From: Cerrena zonata
Lineage: Eukaryota > Basidiomycota > Agaricomycetes > Polyporales > Cerrenaceae
Direction of reading: 5' to 3'
DNA: 64,000 bases
NCBI GenBank assembly: GCA_038087015.1
Contig: JASBNA010000004.1
Coordinates: 1,736,001 to 1,800,000, forward strand
The translations under genes and the position numbers were made by a program. Numbering within the stretch: the stretch's first letter is position 1; each line of letters starts with the position of its first letter. Shown in pieces: positions 21,724 through 34,888 of this stretch. The notes below the pieces were generated by a model. It saw nothing but the letters and a program-made list of their open reading frames with translations, ran no database searches and was not told the DNA's origin.

Positions 21724-23699
21724 ATGGCTTCAGTATCGTCTATGCCTATGAGCCACCCACCGCAATTCCTCGGAGGCGTCCCCTCTGCATATATGTCTGA
21801 CCAGCAGTATTATACATCTGTTCCCAGATCCCTCACTGGTAGGTGTCCTTGTTACCTCATATTTTACGTGTGCTTATATGTTTATACCCTATAAGACCCT
21901 CAACATCTACCCATGTCAGCCCGACGAAGTCCTAATCAAAGCATCCTCATTTCCCCTCGTGGCCTCTTCCACATTTCCCATTACCATCAACTCGAGGCTC
22001 AACCAGGGGATCGTATAGTCATTGCTGTAGACTTTCGGTACCAATCCAACAAAGAGACCTTTCTGCGTCTCGTTCTTGGAAGGCGACCCCTCCACACTTC
22101 AGTTCGTCGCGTACCTGAAAGCAACCGCTGGGAGATAACCGCCATAATTCCGCCTCCCCAGGCTTATGCCAATCCCACTGCTCCCATCCCACTTTCCGTT
22201 CAAGCACTCGACGAGGACAATGCGATTCTCGACTCCGTAGTGGCGGGATGTTTCGTCTATTGGGATCGTACGTATTTATGATTCTTGTGCCAAGCAGCAT
22301 CTAACAAGTATTCTACAGACTCCAGACAAACGAGTAGTCCTTACATGTTCCACCGCTCTGTCAAAGCGAGCGATAGCTCGGAAACACTCCTTGGCGATGT
22401 CCTCACATCCTCACCTTCCAGTTCCTTGATTTCTCTTCCGTCCAAGGGTTTGGATCGTCCTACCATATCTCGTTCTTCCAGCACTCGTCCAAACAGAAGT
22501 AAATCGTCTACCTTATGCGTTCGCTCTAAACAAGCAAACGTTCTAGTACGAGCGAAGCGCTATGGTCCTGGGGAGGATGTTCCGGAATCGCAGAGAATCA
22601 TTCTCGATATAGCCTCCCCCGTAGAAGCCATGGCCGCCGACTGGGCTGAGGAAGAGATAAAACTCGGTCGACGACTTATCCGTTTTTACTCTCAGTTCGA
22701 TAGCCAAAAGCTCACCGTAACGTGCGAGCGTATAAAGCAGGAGGAGTACGTCGAGGGCGATGCGGTTATCTCGTGCATCTATCGCACGGACACGAATAGT
22801 TGCTATGTTACATCTGTGGACATCATCTGTCTCTTAGAGAGTCTGTCCAACGCACCCTTCGCCATCGAAGAAAAGAATCGCATTCGCCGTAATCTCGAGG
22901 GATTCCGCCCCAAGACTGTCTCCAAAAATCGATCTGGCACTGAAGACTTCTTCCAACAAATCATGGACTTCCCTGCGCCTAAACCTCGAAACATCGAGAA
23001 GGACGTCAAGGTCTTCGACTGGGCTGTTCTCCCTCAAGCATTGGACAAGATTCTATCCAAATACGTGAGTTCCTTCACACTCTTATTCGTTTATTATTGC
23101 TGAGAGTGTACCGCTTCTAGTCACCATTAAGCCGATCCAAACTCGAGTCTGGTTCGAGCCTTATGTCTGATACATACTCTCGAACATCATCCTCACCTCC
23201 CTTAGACGTTATGTCTATGGCACCATCGCACTCGCCTAATCCCTACGACAGCGAGCGTATGACTTCAAGCTCGGGTTCTTTCCATTACACAACGGATAGC
23301 ACTTACCCCAGCCCGCACCTGCATGGAAGCAGCTTTAGCCAGCGCCCCGTCGACTTGCCTTACTATGCACGTTCTGACACTATGAGTTCGTCCTACTCGA
23401 CGTTCTCAGACTCATCGGCCTCCGCGTCGTCGGTCTCAGGCACTCCATCTCCTCGCTCTCATTCCTTTGGCGAAGTTCAATGTGATCCGCACGTATACAC
23501 GCCGGAAATGCACAACCTCTACCCATGTAACTCGATGCCCCCGTCAGCGACGATGTCGTCCCTCACAGTCAATTCTACTGGATCCACAGAGACCCTAGTT
23601 TTTGACGACGACTTCACATCACTCAATACAGAGTGTCAGCCTCTCATGCTTCACCCACATAAAGCATCTCTTGATTCGTTCTCTCTCACCTACGCCTGA
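21724..23699 (+). CDS. medA: Medusa (MedA)-family developmental regulator, DUF7082
   Basis: Nuclear regulator of the Medusa/Ren1/Acr1 family, known in ascomycetes for control of conidiation and related development. Four exons (21724-21838, 21896-22267, 22319-23064, 23121-23699) give 603 residues. The first ATG in frame was used. The N-terminal half has an immunoglobulin-like segment with GDRIVIAVDFRYQSNKETF and LRLVLGRRPLHTS. The diagnostic core is in exon 3: SPVEAMAADWAEEEIKLGRR, FAIEEKNRIRRNLEGFRPKT, FPAPKPRNIEKDVKVFDWAV and LDKILSKY. The C-terminal exon is a Ser/Thr/Pro-rich disordered tail. It converges on the DOCK gene. Its target genes in basidiomycetes cannot be inferred from here. Confidence 0.88.
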
Positions 23700-24038
23700 T
23701 TTTTATGTCTCAACGGATACCCCAGAACTTTGTAGCCTTACGCATTCGATTTCGATTTTTTTTTCGGTTGTCCGGTTCATGTGCCATAGAGTAATGTCTC
23801 ACGTTTTGCTTGCGATATGTTACTCACTACCCTTGTTTGGGTTAAGTACCCCTCACTGTATCCATTAACTATTTGCGTCATGAATTCCCTAAATCAAGTG
23901 ATGTTTCGAATTACATTAGGAGTAGCTACATCATACAACATTAGATCATATACTCCAAATACATAACATTGCGACGAAATATATCTAAGCAAAGTCTGAG
24001 ATAGCGACGAGAAGTAAATACGATAGCCAAGGTATAGG
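23700..24038. other. Convergent intergenic region
   Basis: Holds the 3' ends of the MedA-type gene (plus) and the DOCK gene (minus). Contains T-rich runs, nothing else. Confidence 0.6.
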
Positions 24039-27000
24039 TTAGCCGTCCCGACGACCAAAATTTAAACTACCGAATTTGGAGATCCTTCCCCGAATAGATC
24101 CACTGATACTACCCATAGTGGACGTTGTGATTGAGGCGGCAGAAGTCATATTAAGGGGTATACTGTGGCCGTTAGCAAACGATTCATGAGGAGAAATTTC
24201 TGAGAAAGAATCGCTTCCAGCACGTTCTCTAGGCCCTGAAGCCACACCATTGAAGCCATGTCTTGCAAGATGTGCCATATGCCTTTGAAGGAGTGATTGC
24301 TGCTGCCCAGGAGATGTTACACCATTCGCGCTTGTCAAAACATTTTCCCGGACGGAGACAGGAGAAAGTGAAGTGCTTTCTGCAGCTGTACGGCCCATAT
24401 CGAGGGGAGTAATTGCGAAGTTGTGGCGATTGGAAGATAATGAATCGGGGACAGAGCGCTCGTACCCGCCATGCTCGTGTAGGGACGATTGGTAAGACTG
24501 AAGTACCGTGTTTTGCGTTGGTCGTGAACTTATGGAGTTAGCATCTTGGCCGAATTCGACTGCTAGTCGCTGGATCTCTTCTTGGAAGTTTTTGCGGAAG
24601 AAGGCCTCCAAAGTGGCGTGGAACGGTATCATTTGCTGTGGACAGAGCTGGCCGTGCAACCGTAAGCAACTTTCAATTACACGGACCTAACGTACTAGTA
24701 TTAGTAAAACTGTAAAAGACACTCCAAACTTGTTTACACGAACCTGTTCATCAATGGCATCGCGTAGTTTGGCAACATGCTCTGCTCGATCCGGGTATCT
24801 GAGTAAATAGTCCCCGTTCAGGAATGTTTGTCGATACAAGGATACGCCGCTGTTGATAGGCGTATCAACAGCGGCATTCAACGCCATAGATAATGGTGTT
24901 GTAGGTATGACTTGAGACGTTTTCGCGAGGGCGGAGTACCGTTGATTGAGACCAGCAAGTTCCCTTGTTTTCAGCTCGATCTCCTGGAGTGCAGTCTCAA
25001 CAGGAGAAATCTCTTCCACTGTCACAGCAATAACCTCGGATCGTCGAAGGACCGTAGGGAAAGCTTCTTCAGTGTTAAGATACGTTTTCTCTATCCATAC
25101 TTCGTCAATACCATCCGGATTTGCTTTTGTTATTGACCTGGAATAACTGAAGAGATCGATAGCGCTAGAAGCCGCAGTGTCAGATCAGGACCTCCGGAAA
25201 ATACCAAACGACTGCACCTATGTTCATAGTACGATCGTATTTGGGGCGCGACATCCGGGTTGGTGAATATGGCCAATTCCCGGTTAGGCTCTGGTGTGAC
25301 TGCGGTACATTGAATATAATGTTCGTTGCCAAAGCGGATCTCAATGGGAGGATCTCCCACCGTCTTGAGCAGCTGAGCGCCAGGATGTTTGTTGAGCATG
25401 CGTTCACAGAACGCACCGAACTTCTCCCACTCATACCCACGGTACTAGTATAAACTAAGCGAACAAAACCGGCTGAAATATGAAAGATACCCACGATGAA
25501 CTGCTTGCTTCGAATGGCACTAGGGAAGTTCCCATAGAAAGCAACACGGAAATAATCAGAGTAATAACGTTGATCTGTAATGATGTGCTCCAGGAGGGCG
25601 GCTTGGTGGCGTAGAATCTCGGCGAGCCTTGCACTACATGCCCCTATTAGCACAAATACAGACAAATATTAAGGGACGTACTAGTTGAATGTGACCTCCA
25701 AATGTTGATGGGCAAGCTCCTTGCATATCTCAATTGCACTTTCCCAGGCTTTCCCTTTACCTATTTCGTTGTTAGTGCAACTCTAGTTGACGTTTGGAAT
25801 GTTCTCTACCCAGATAATCCAAAATGAGCAGGTACAATGTCTCCTTGCGATGGAACTGAGACTGCTGTGGAAGTCCGAGGTCTTCCATTGGAGGCGCAAA
25901 TGTGTTCAAATCCCAATCGTGTAGGTCCGCATGAAGTTTCAGGGTGAGCGCCGCTTCCACGTAATTTTGGGATTGAAGATGCATCTACGAATTCCGGTCA
26001 ACAAATAGAATAGAACCTAAGAGATCCAACTCACGTTCACAAGCTGGTGCACGTATTTGATATAAATCTCGTCGCGACCGATTCTCCGAATAAAGTTCAT
26101 GAGACGGAGCTGAAGCGGTATAAGTAACTATCCCCCTTAGTGGAAATGAATATCATACCGTGGCGATTACTCGGTCGTCAGCGAACTCCTCGCCCTCAGG
26201 AAGCGCACGCACGTTGAGCAGCAGCTCGAGGAAAAGATCCACAGCATCTAAGAAGCCGGTGACCCTCGAACGCAAGTCAACATCAACCTCGGAAGCCTCA
26301 AACAGCTGTCGAAGATGACCAATGAAGAAAGCACGTGATATATCGTCTCCTTTGCTATCCGACATAAACAATGTGTCCAGCTTGCTAACCAGCTCGTTCT
26401 CGATGTCGTCGAAGTGGCCAGAAACTTGGAACTCTGATACAATCATACAGTATAAGATGTGCACTGCGTTGTACCGTAGTTGGTCGTGGTGACTCAAGCA
26501 TAAGTTGACAACTAAACCAACAAGTGTGTTCATAGGAAGCTGATTGTTCTGCAAGCCTCATGAGATAAATAAATGAGATCATAAAAGATAACACTGACAC
26601 GATATCTTGCTTCTGGACGACCTTCTACGACAGGTTCCGATGGTCCACCAAGAGCGTCCCAAAGTCTCAATAGGATTGCTGCACCCTCGCCTCTGATATC
26701 ACCAACAAGTCGCCAAACGGCTCTTCGTTTCTACCCAATGTCGATATCAGCGGTATCCCAGCTTAGCAAAGAAAGAACACACCTGAGGACTGAACTCTTC
26801 AATCGTTAGATGCTGTGAGGACAGAAGTTTCAATAGCAAGGTAAAGGCGCCCCTCCATAGGTGAACGTCGAGATCAGCCTGGTCATTGGGAACGTATTCT
26901 CGCTCTAGGAATGTTGCTATCGGGTCCATAATTTTGATAAGGACCTTGTGGGCGAGGACGTTGACATTGAGCCAGTTATCTGGGAAAGCATCGTTGCTAA

Positions 27001-30000
27001 TGATCGACGTGCCGACTTTGAAGATTTGTGTCAGAAGTGTGCTGAGTTTATCCTTGCCTTCGAACTCCCAGAGACCATCTAAGAAAGAGGTAAAAAGCTT
27101 CTTTGAGGCCGAGAGTCCAAGAACGAGGAAGACCATGGCTGTTTCGCCGAGTCCTGGGCTATATAGACTGCGTATCTCCTGCGACTCGGTGGGAGCAGAT
27201 GTCGAGCTCTTCTGTAGTTCAGACAAAAGAGAGAAAGGATAAGACTCAGGGAATGTGACAGGAGGAGTATTTGTAGCCGAAGTTGGATTTGCCCTGGTGC
27301 GCTCCATGGCTCTCAATGAAGCTGAACTCTGGAACTCGCAATAAGCCTCAAGCACCCTGTATACGAATGAGTAAATTCGCTAAGACGTTTGAGTGTAAAC
27401 GACTTCACCTAGGAAACACGGATAGTAAAAGGTCGATATTATCCTGCTCTTTCTGCATTGCAATACGATCCGCCAATATGTCCCGATTGACTAGAGTTTG
27501 TTGCAGTTTATCCAACATGACTGCGATAACAGACATAGACAGTCTGATACTTTCCAGCCAGCCAATTCTAGCTGCGTCTTTGACGGCATCCGAATCACCA
27601 GGTTGAGTCTGAGTATATTCATCAAATCGACCGAAATGCGGCTTGATCCAAGGTAACACGTTCTCCACCAACATCGCACGAGATACTGGATTGTCGAATA
27701 GGAATCCCTTCACAATTTGAAGGTACATAATAAGCTTCCATATAGCGATCTTTCCTTTAATCGAAACAATAGAATTGGCAAATTGGGTGGCAATGGTAAC
27801 CAGCTCCTCGACAGAGAAAACCTTATTGAGCTCGGGCAGGATTGAAGTGAAGTGCTGCAATGCAATCGTCTGAGTTCCAATGACGGTTGGACTTGAATTG
27901 GCCATCATAACATTAACTTCGCCCAGATGACCAAGTACCTCGCGTTTGAATGTTTGTTCCGCTTGGTCTGCAGCAAGTCCCCCACCAATTTCCATATCTT
28001 GTTCCTTCTGTGTTTCTCTGGATCGCGTAATGAACTTGAAGATGTAGTGCCACACCTTCAATGCGGCGCGCAGGGCGGATGCTGTCTCGTTTGCCGTAGG
28101 ATCCCGGAGCAAACGATTCATGGAATGGATCATGTGCGAATACGCCGAAGGGCAGTTGAAATGGCTCACGATGTAAACGTCCAGGACTGGCTGGAAGTTA
28201 CAGAACCGGCGATCCTGTACAATACCAAGAACAGTCACTAGAGCATTAAAGACGAGGTGGTCCATTTCCCCGTTGAGGTTATGACGAGAAACTAAAATGC
28301 CGAATAGCGAGTTGAAAATATCTTGGAGGAACCGCACGATTTCCACTTCTCCGACGAACGTGAACATCGTTAGGATAGTCGCGAGGAATTCCTTGTCATC
28401 GGACCTTTCCCAGTTAAGTAGACTGAGCAAAACGGAGTTTTGCGTGAACTTCGTTGAACAAAGAGAAGACCGAATAGTCAGGTTGTCCTTGAGAAGAGGC
28501 GCCACTTTCTGCATTTCCGATGGAATAGAAACCGTATCTATCCTCTGTCCTGCGGGAATCCACGCTGGAGCACTTAGGTAAACACTCGGTGTGAGTAATG
28601 AGAATTTGTCGGCCCTGTATAGCGCCAAGGTATGGCTGCCATCTTCTAGGAAAGCACGACCATCAGGGAAGAGAGGAAGGAACGCAAACGCGAAAGGTCG
28701 TTCAGCAGTCTCCCCACCTCTGGGGACTGACCGCGACCGGACATCACGATGTCGGAAGGTAAATAGAAGATGGTACTGTTCTGCGCCATGAGGAGGTAAG
28801 GTAATTTTAACAAGTTCGCCAAAAGTTGGTTGACTGGTACGTTGGAAGACGATCGAATGGAACTGGGACATCTCGAATTCTCCGCTGCATTGGGTAATGC
28901 GCCGCTCAATGAGATGACCATTAAAATCTCGTAATTCGATTGTGACCTGAACATTGTTGCTAGCACCGCCCGCCGATGTCCTTGTAAAGTTGGTAACACT
29001 GCGCCGAGCTGAGCTGGTCTGCGAGGAAGAGAAATCACCGCTCCATAGTTTGACGTAGAGTTCGTTGCGAACGTCGCCTGGGAAGACGACATCGGGGAAA
29101 CCAAGGCGTAGACTCAGAGGGGTACCTTGAAGCAAAGAGGTGTTCTCGCGGATTATCGTATCTGAGTCACCATAAAAGATCTTGATCGACACTGCGATTT
29201 GGTCCGCTCTAAGGATAAACAATGTCACAACATCGCACCACTAGCTAAGAGAAAAGACACGTTTACCTTGGAGACTTCTCGTAGTCCTTGGTGTTCCGGC
29301 TGATAATATCCTGGTGGAGCATCGAGAATGTAGCTTCATGGGTGGGGACATAGATTGGCATATTGTACTCTCGGGTGGAAGATATTTCTAATCCCTCCTC
29401 GACCATCTGCTTCAACTGTATCAACTCCAATACAGCACAACCGAAAGGCCTCCTGAAATGTGCTTCGGATGAAGAGCTACGACCATTTGCTTGAGGGTCG
29501 TAAGGATCTGTCCAAATAGCGCTACTATTGACGTCCCTGTAAGAAGCTTCCGAAGCCCTTCTGCCCCCTTCAATAATGGAACCCATGGTGCTTCCCATCT
29601 TCATAGAGCCATTCCGGACGATGCGACATACGATGTAGATAGGATCTACGGCATCTGACTGTACGATATCTGTGAATAAGGTGCGAATCCTTGAGCTAGG
29701 ATCCCGTGCAAGGACGCCATTGTGGTTCAGAATGGCGCAGAAGTCTTCTGATACGAAACGAGACCCATTGGCGTTGTAGAGCGAAAAGAACAATTCTGCA
29801 GTTTCCCCTGGCGCACATGGCGACGCTACGAACGCCCTGACATCCAGGAATATATTGAAGAACTTGGCACGAGTGGGTGGCGTTGACGGCGATGACAGGG
29901 ATCCCATTGTGCGGGTGCTTCGATTTGCACGAGGATTCTCGGCAGTTGACAGCGTCCGGGTGAGTTGATTGTGTGACGTATTCTTGTCAAGAAATGCGCC

Positions 30001-31186
30001 TAGGGTGAGCACCTGGGAGGGATTGGACGAACTAGGTTCCAAGTAGGCCAGAGAAACTTGCATAGCGTACATTCTCACAGCGCTCACCCAGCTGCGAGGA
30101 TCTATGTCACCTTCAATATCGACGTTCACCAGCCCTCCCCATGTGGGGTGACGGACAATGATGTCAAGACCCTGCACGATGTTCGCACTCACAAGTCGAG
30201 CGACACATTGTCGGCGCAAATTGACAGTCTCTTCGGCGCTCAGCGTTTGAGCAAGCAACTGTCTACGGCCAAGATGTAAAGCTTCGATGTGTTCGCGGAC
30301 AATTTGGAATAGTTTGTAGTCTCGTCGTGCTAGATACTGATACATCATTGCGTGCCATTCGCGCATTGCGGAAGCAATTTCGTCAACAATAGGCTGTTCT
30401 GCACCTGAGACAGTGTCATCGCCGGACCTAAGTGAAGGCCGTGGTGGTAGAGGTTTCGCAATTTGAGATTCGGTGGGGGATGCAGACCGAAGACTAGCCG
30501 GGTATACTGGCACGCGTGCGCGCGAGGAGTGTCCTTGATCTGGTGTGGGTGCAAGTTTGAATGATTTTCGAGGTGCAAGACTAGCAGCATCACTTCGACC
30601 ATCATCTTCGACATCTATGTCTCGGGCCCAAGCAGGGTAAGCATCTTGTACACTTCCGTTGGTGAGAATGTCCGCAAGGCCCTCGGCATCTGAACTTTCG
30701 TCGCGAACAAAAATATGCGATGCTGGGAATATGCCAATGAAGACCTGCTGGTGTTGGGTCTCATCTACTTTAGGAGGGCTCTTTACGAAAGACGAAGATG
30801 GATCTGCCGTCTTGGGCCAAGTTACTGGTGGGCGACGAGAAGTGCAGACAACGTAACTATGGCCGAACAATGTTAGAAATACTACATATATGGTGAAATG
30901 TATACACTCACCCTCGATACCAAATCCCTTCCACATCCTTGTCTCTTGGGGTATATTTCTCGAACGCATACACTTCATCTCCTACTTCCAACGACACAAC
31001 ATCCCTATGAACCAAGTGTTCTTCACCAGAAGCGTCAGTGAAGGTAGATATACGCGTGCGACCGGATAGACGGGTGTCTCTTCGAGATGGTGAAAGTGAG
31101 TGGATAGCAAAGCCATATGCAATGTGCGGCAGAGGTTCCCATATGCCCTTGCGTTGCCCCGAGGTCGGCCCGCCGCTGGAGACCAT
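24039..31186 (-). CDS. DOCK-family guanine nucleotide exchange factor (SH3, DHR-1, DHR-2)
   Basis: Dedicator-of-cytokinesis GEF that activates Rac/Cdc42-type GTPases at the membrane. Thirteen exons join in frame (30912-31186, 29267-30856, 27409-29208, 26783-27356, 26599-26730, 26159-26548, 26035-26109, 25810-25984, 25682-25760, 25495-25633, 25218-25444, 24744-25164, 24039-24686), giving 2,174 residues. An SH3-like region is at ~18-150 (LEVGDEVYAFEKY, GIWYRGYVV, IGIFPASHIFV). DHR-1 begins near residue 625 (IAVSIKIFYGD, FPGDVRNELYVKLWSGDF). DHR-2 is C-terminal, with GDIRGEGAAILLRLWDAL upstream, then EHSAIDLFSYSRS, WIEKTYLNTEEAFPTVLRRS and MIPFHATLEAFFRKNFQEEI. The tail is Ser-rich. A likely leader intron lies just upstream (about 31218-31291). 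A small intron at 25165-25217 is needed to restore the FSYSRS segment. Confidence 0.92.
24846..24875. repeat. Perfect inverted repeat, 13-bp arms, 4-nt loop, inside DOCK coding exon
   Basis: GCCGCTGTTGATA, loop GGCG, TATCAACAGCGGC. The arms are exact reverse complements. It lies in exon 12 of the DOCK gene, and on the minus strand encodes part of NAAVDTPINSG. Confidence 0.85.
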
Positions 31187-33019
31187 GCCTCGCGTTGTCG
31201 AACGAGTGGTGGTTGAGACTAGAAAGGTGTATTGAAAGCAATAATGATGGTTAGTATGGAGGAAAGGTAGATCTCACGCTCCAGCGCGTACCTCTTCTCT
31301 GGTCTCTTTCCAGAAATGTTTATTCTTAACCGTGGACCACGACAAGCGAATGTTTTCGACCGATGTTTCCTCACAGTTTCTCAGGTACAGTTGTGCTGGC
31401 GTGGAAGTGGGGATAGGCTGGTGCAGAACGATGCCAACAGAATGGTGAGATCTGTCAAAGTTTTGGTCGAGCATTCGACCTTCACAATTGTTTATGTGCT
31501 TCATTCCCCCCAGCTTCCAGCGAGGCTTAGACAGAGCCTAAACACTGCGTTTTGATAGTGTTGGGATTATATCACTGTGAGGCTCCGTCGAGGCGATGTG
31601 CAACCTTCCTAACACCATCGCCAGTGCCCTTGGCTCCCTTCCACCTGGACACTCTCAGGCGGTGCAAGAGATGGCAATCTACAGTCTTACATTCTACACG
31701 TTTCACCTCAACCTTGTTTCTGTAGCAGAGCTTTGAGCTCGAATCCTTTTCGTTTGCTTTCCACATTGCTGTACGGTCTGTCTGATGTAGGTTGAACCCC
31801 CTTGATCACAATCATTCCGGCATCAAAAGTTACTCTCAAGTTTCGGATAAGGGACTGAGCCCTGCCTTCTATCTGGCCCTCAGAAGATGTCAAGGACAGA
31901 ACCCTAATACAGCTTACGGTCGGACTCTTCGATCTACACGTTGTACGTACAGAGTCCGAAGAACGCAATTCTCCTCGCTATAGAGTTTATTCACATGTTT
32001 CAGCTGTCGGTGTGCAGATGTTCAATCATATCCGTGGCTGACTGGATACCCCATGGCTTTGGGTGGACCCTGTTGTCTACGGTTTCGATATCATCAATCA
32101 TCCCGTCTAGGCTCTCCATTCTATCGTCATTAGGTGATAAAGTGCAATACGAAGAGCTCCCATCTCTGTCCTCGCGGTACGCACCATACAGATGACGTTC
32201 TTCCTGTAAGCTACTTGTAGTATCGTCTAAATGTGTTCTACGATTATCATATAAAGTTGACATTTTGAGACCGTTGCAAAAACATCGCCTTCCAAGTATG
32301 AAATGCCTGCAACGCCAACCTCGCACGAATTTTCACAGATCAATATCACGCTACACATCTCTATACTAAATCCGTCTATCATTATATTGGCTTGAATCCC
32401 TTCAGAATGTTTACCTGTTAACAGACCAAGTTACTCATCCCAATTTCCTTTCGTATTGTCTCAGTTCATGCGATAAGAAGCTCAAGACCCGAGCGCTTTC
32501 AATCCTTCAAGTTGCGAGAGAACATGCAAAGCCTATGAAGTGAAATGTAACGAACATTCTCTGTATTTGACTTATCTTAAAAAGCCTGACTGCGGTAAGC
32601 ACCATTCCTTTGATTTAATCCACGCTGTCCATTTCAATCACCGAACGCATCATATAAAGGCTATATCAAATCTTTATCCTGGCTTTCCCTGTCTTGTTTT
32701 CAATAGGCATAAGAACTCACATTGCTATAGGAGAAAACAAGGAGAAAAGATGTCAAGCTGTTAGATCACTCTCATAAAGCAACATTTGTATTCTCAGGGA
32801 TGTCAGGTCGATATCCATCTAAGCCTGATCGAAGGACGTTCAAAGTTAGCATTCGAAGCTGCGCCTTCCGTGTCATCAGTGGATCTCTTATTATGCAGGG
32901 TGAAATTGTGCAGTGCTACAAATCGGCCCAAGATTAGACCTCAGGAGAGCGTAGATAGGAAACGTCAATCACGGATATATTGCGAGGGTCAGTAGACACC
33001 GCGGGAAGCGCTGACGTAT
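31187..33019. other. Intergenic, no gene recognised
   Basis: Between the DOCK start and the end of the Spc34-like gene, both minus. The DOCK-proximal part probably contains its leader exon and intron. A minus-strand open frame at 32000-32326 has an acidic second half (DDRMESLDGMIDDIETVDN) and could be the last exon of an unrecognised gene, but no upstream exon could be joined to it. Nothing else supported. Confidence 0.45.
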
Positions 33020-34888
33020 CTACGCCGCAAATTTCACCATCTGTTCTTTCCCTCCTCTGTCAATCTTCAAACACCTCTTCGCGACCAAGTTGTATATCGG
33101 CTTCGTCAGAGCAGTTCCGATTAGACCTTTCCCGGCTTCTGTGCCCGCAATCATCGTCTTGAGTTGGTTGAGAGGCACTGAATAATGCGGCGGTGAGTCC
33201 AACAGGGCGAGAAGAACTTGAGCAATAAGGACTTGATGTGCAGTTGGCTGCCCTGGAGGTGGTGGGGCAGTTGAGAGGGATGAAAGAGAGGCCGTCGGTG
33301 AGCCTGGTATCGGTGTCTGGGCCATGGTTGATCGTAAATGTGCTCTGTTAAAGAACCTTAAGTAAGGCCAGAAAGGGTGAAGAAGAACGCCTTACATTGT
33401 TTCCTTTGCATGCGGTGGTTTTGACCCGGTAAGGCCGTTGACATCGAATGGATTTCCAGGCATGATGATATCACCAATTGTTGACCAGATTTTCGTCTAA
33501 AAGAATATCAGATAATGTACGGGAGTAGATCGCCTCGCGAAGACTTACTACAATGAGCTCCAATTCGGTCGTTACCTTCAGTCTTGCTTTTTTCGGTACA
33601 TCCGGTGTAGCTGGCGTAAATGCATCTGCTAGCTGCGGAGAAATTTGAGTGACCGGACCAAGTCTGATGGTAGCATCCTCTTCGTCTAGACCAGAACTTG
33701 AATGATCAGGTGAAGGGTCTCTGGCTGCCTCTAGTTGTTCCAATAGGGGAACGTCGTTTCCCGAGTTGTCCGAGTTTCCTTTGGTGTCATCGTATGGAGG
33801 TTCCCCGTCAACAGTTTGGGCAAATGACAGATGGCGACCACTCGCAACTGTCCGTGATCCTGCGCGCGGAGGGTAGGCATGAGATTTACTCTCTGGTATT
33901 GGACTCGCAAATGCTGAGGAATTTGCCAAATCCAAAGTCTCGTCGGTAAGAAGGTCGTCATTGAAATGAAGGGTTCGAGCGTTTGCGGCCGGAGTATTCC
34001 AAAAGCTCTCCTCCTGTACGTCAGGCGACATCGGAGGAGGTGGCTTGGGCTTCGCCTTGGAATGCTGAATTTTGGACGCGGTCCGTATCCCCGTTTTCCT
34101 CTTCAATAAGGCTTCCTTCTACAGAGGCAAGAAACGTAAATGTGGGCCACCGTTGACCAAAAGGGTTTCCCTCACCTTCTTCTTGAGCTCCATCATGTCA
34201 GCGCGTATCTCCTGAATGCGGTCCTCCTCAGCCTGAATGGCGGAGCCAGGTGAAGGAGGTGGAGTAGATGATTCTGTAACATTCGCCTGTACTTAGTCTA
34301 GTACCGTGGAAACTAACGGCATGCAATGTACTCACTTGCTTGAGCGTCTCACTGAGCTGAAAAATGTTGTCACGAACAGCAGATAACTGCTCGATGATGC
34401 GTTCAGCTTGTTCAGAAGCACGAGGCATAGGCCTAATCGATGAACTGAAAATCGGTTTGTATTACGAACAAAAATAATTCAATGAAAACATACTATCGCT
34501 CAAGATATTTCAATGCTGCCTGAGCATAGACTTCGGGTTCGTGTTCTCTCGGGCGCGCAGGGTCATCCCGAGCACGTCTGGCAGGAGGTCTTCTCAACGG
34601 AGTTGCGCCGGGAAACTCTACGCGTGCTATCTCAGCCCCCGTTGTGGTAGATGCATCTTCTTGAGTGTGAGATGGTGCGGGCTGAGTTGGTTGCACAATC
34701 GTAAACAATCCGAGTTCTGTAGGATCTATATCACGTATAAGGTCGCTAAGGTCGGTCTCGAGTATAGCGCGAGTGAAGGGTCCTGCTATAGAATCTTCAT
34801 TGGATTGCCCTGCAGTCGATAACGAGCTGGTATATATCGACTGTCCTATCTGAGAGAGACGATCAGCGTGTTCTGTCAATGTAGACAT
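33020..34888 (-). CDS. SPC34: DASH/Dam1 complex subunit Spc34-like, with extended C-terminus
   Basis: Outer-kinetochore protein that helps couple kinetochores to microtubule ends. The start MSTLTEHADRLSQIGQSI matches the Spc34 N-terminus; GPFTRAILETDLSDLIRDID followed by LGLFTI matches the Spc34 segment F.nALL...IT.LIRD.E..E..LF.V. Six exons join in frame: the first ends at ~34495 (YLERY), then SSIRPMPRASEQAERIIEQL, a coiled EEDRIQEIRADMMELKKK, a long exon ~33550-34104, the KIWSTIGDIIMPGNPFDVNG piece, and the last exon at 33020-33340. About 520 residues, much longer than yeast Spc34. The last 75 residues (LIAQVLLALLDSPPHYSVPL to QMVKFAA) look like a small winged-helix. The family call rests on the N-terminus; other DASH subunits are possible but fit less well. 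Confidence 0.62.

Noticed and set aside
25120..25220. Apparent frameshift in the DOCK gene near 25136
   Set aside because: An intron at 25165-25217 (GTGCAG...CTAG) restores the frame and gives the expected FSYSRS segment of DHR-2.
31274..31504. Possible extra N-terminal exon of the DOCK protein
   Set aside because: Splicing with the available GTACGC donor puts it out of frame with the DOCK start; treated as leader.
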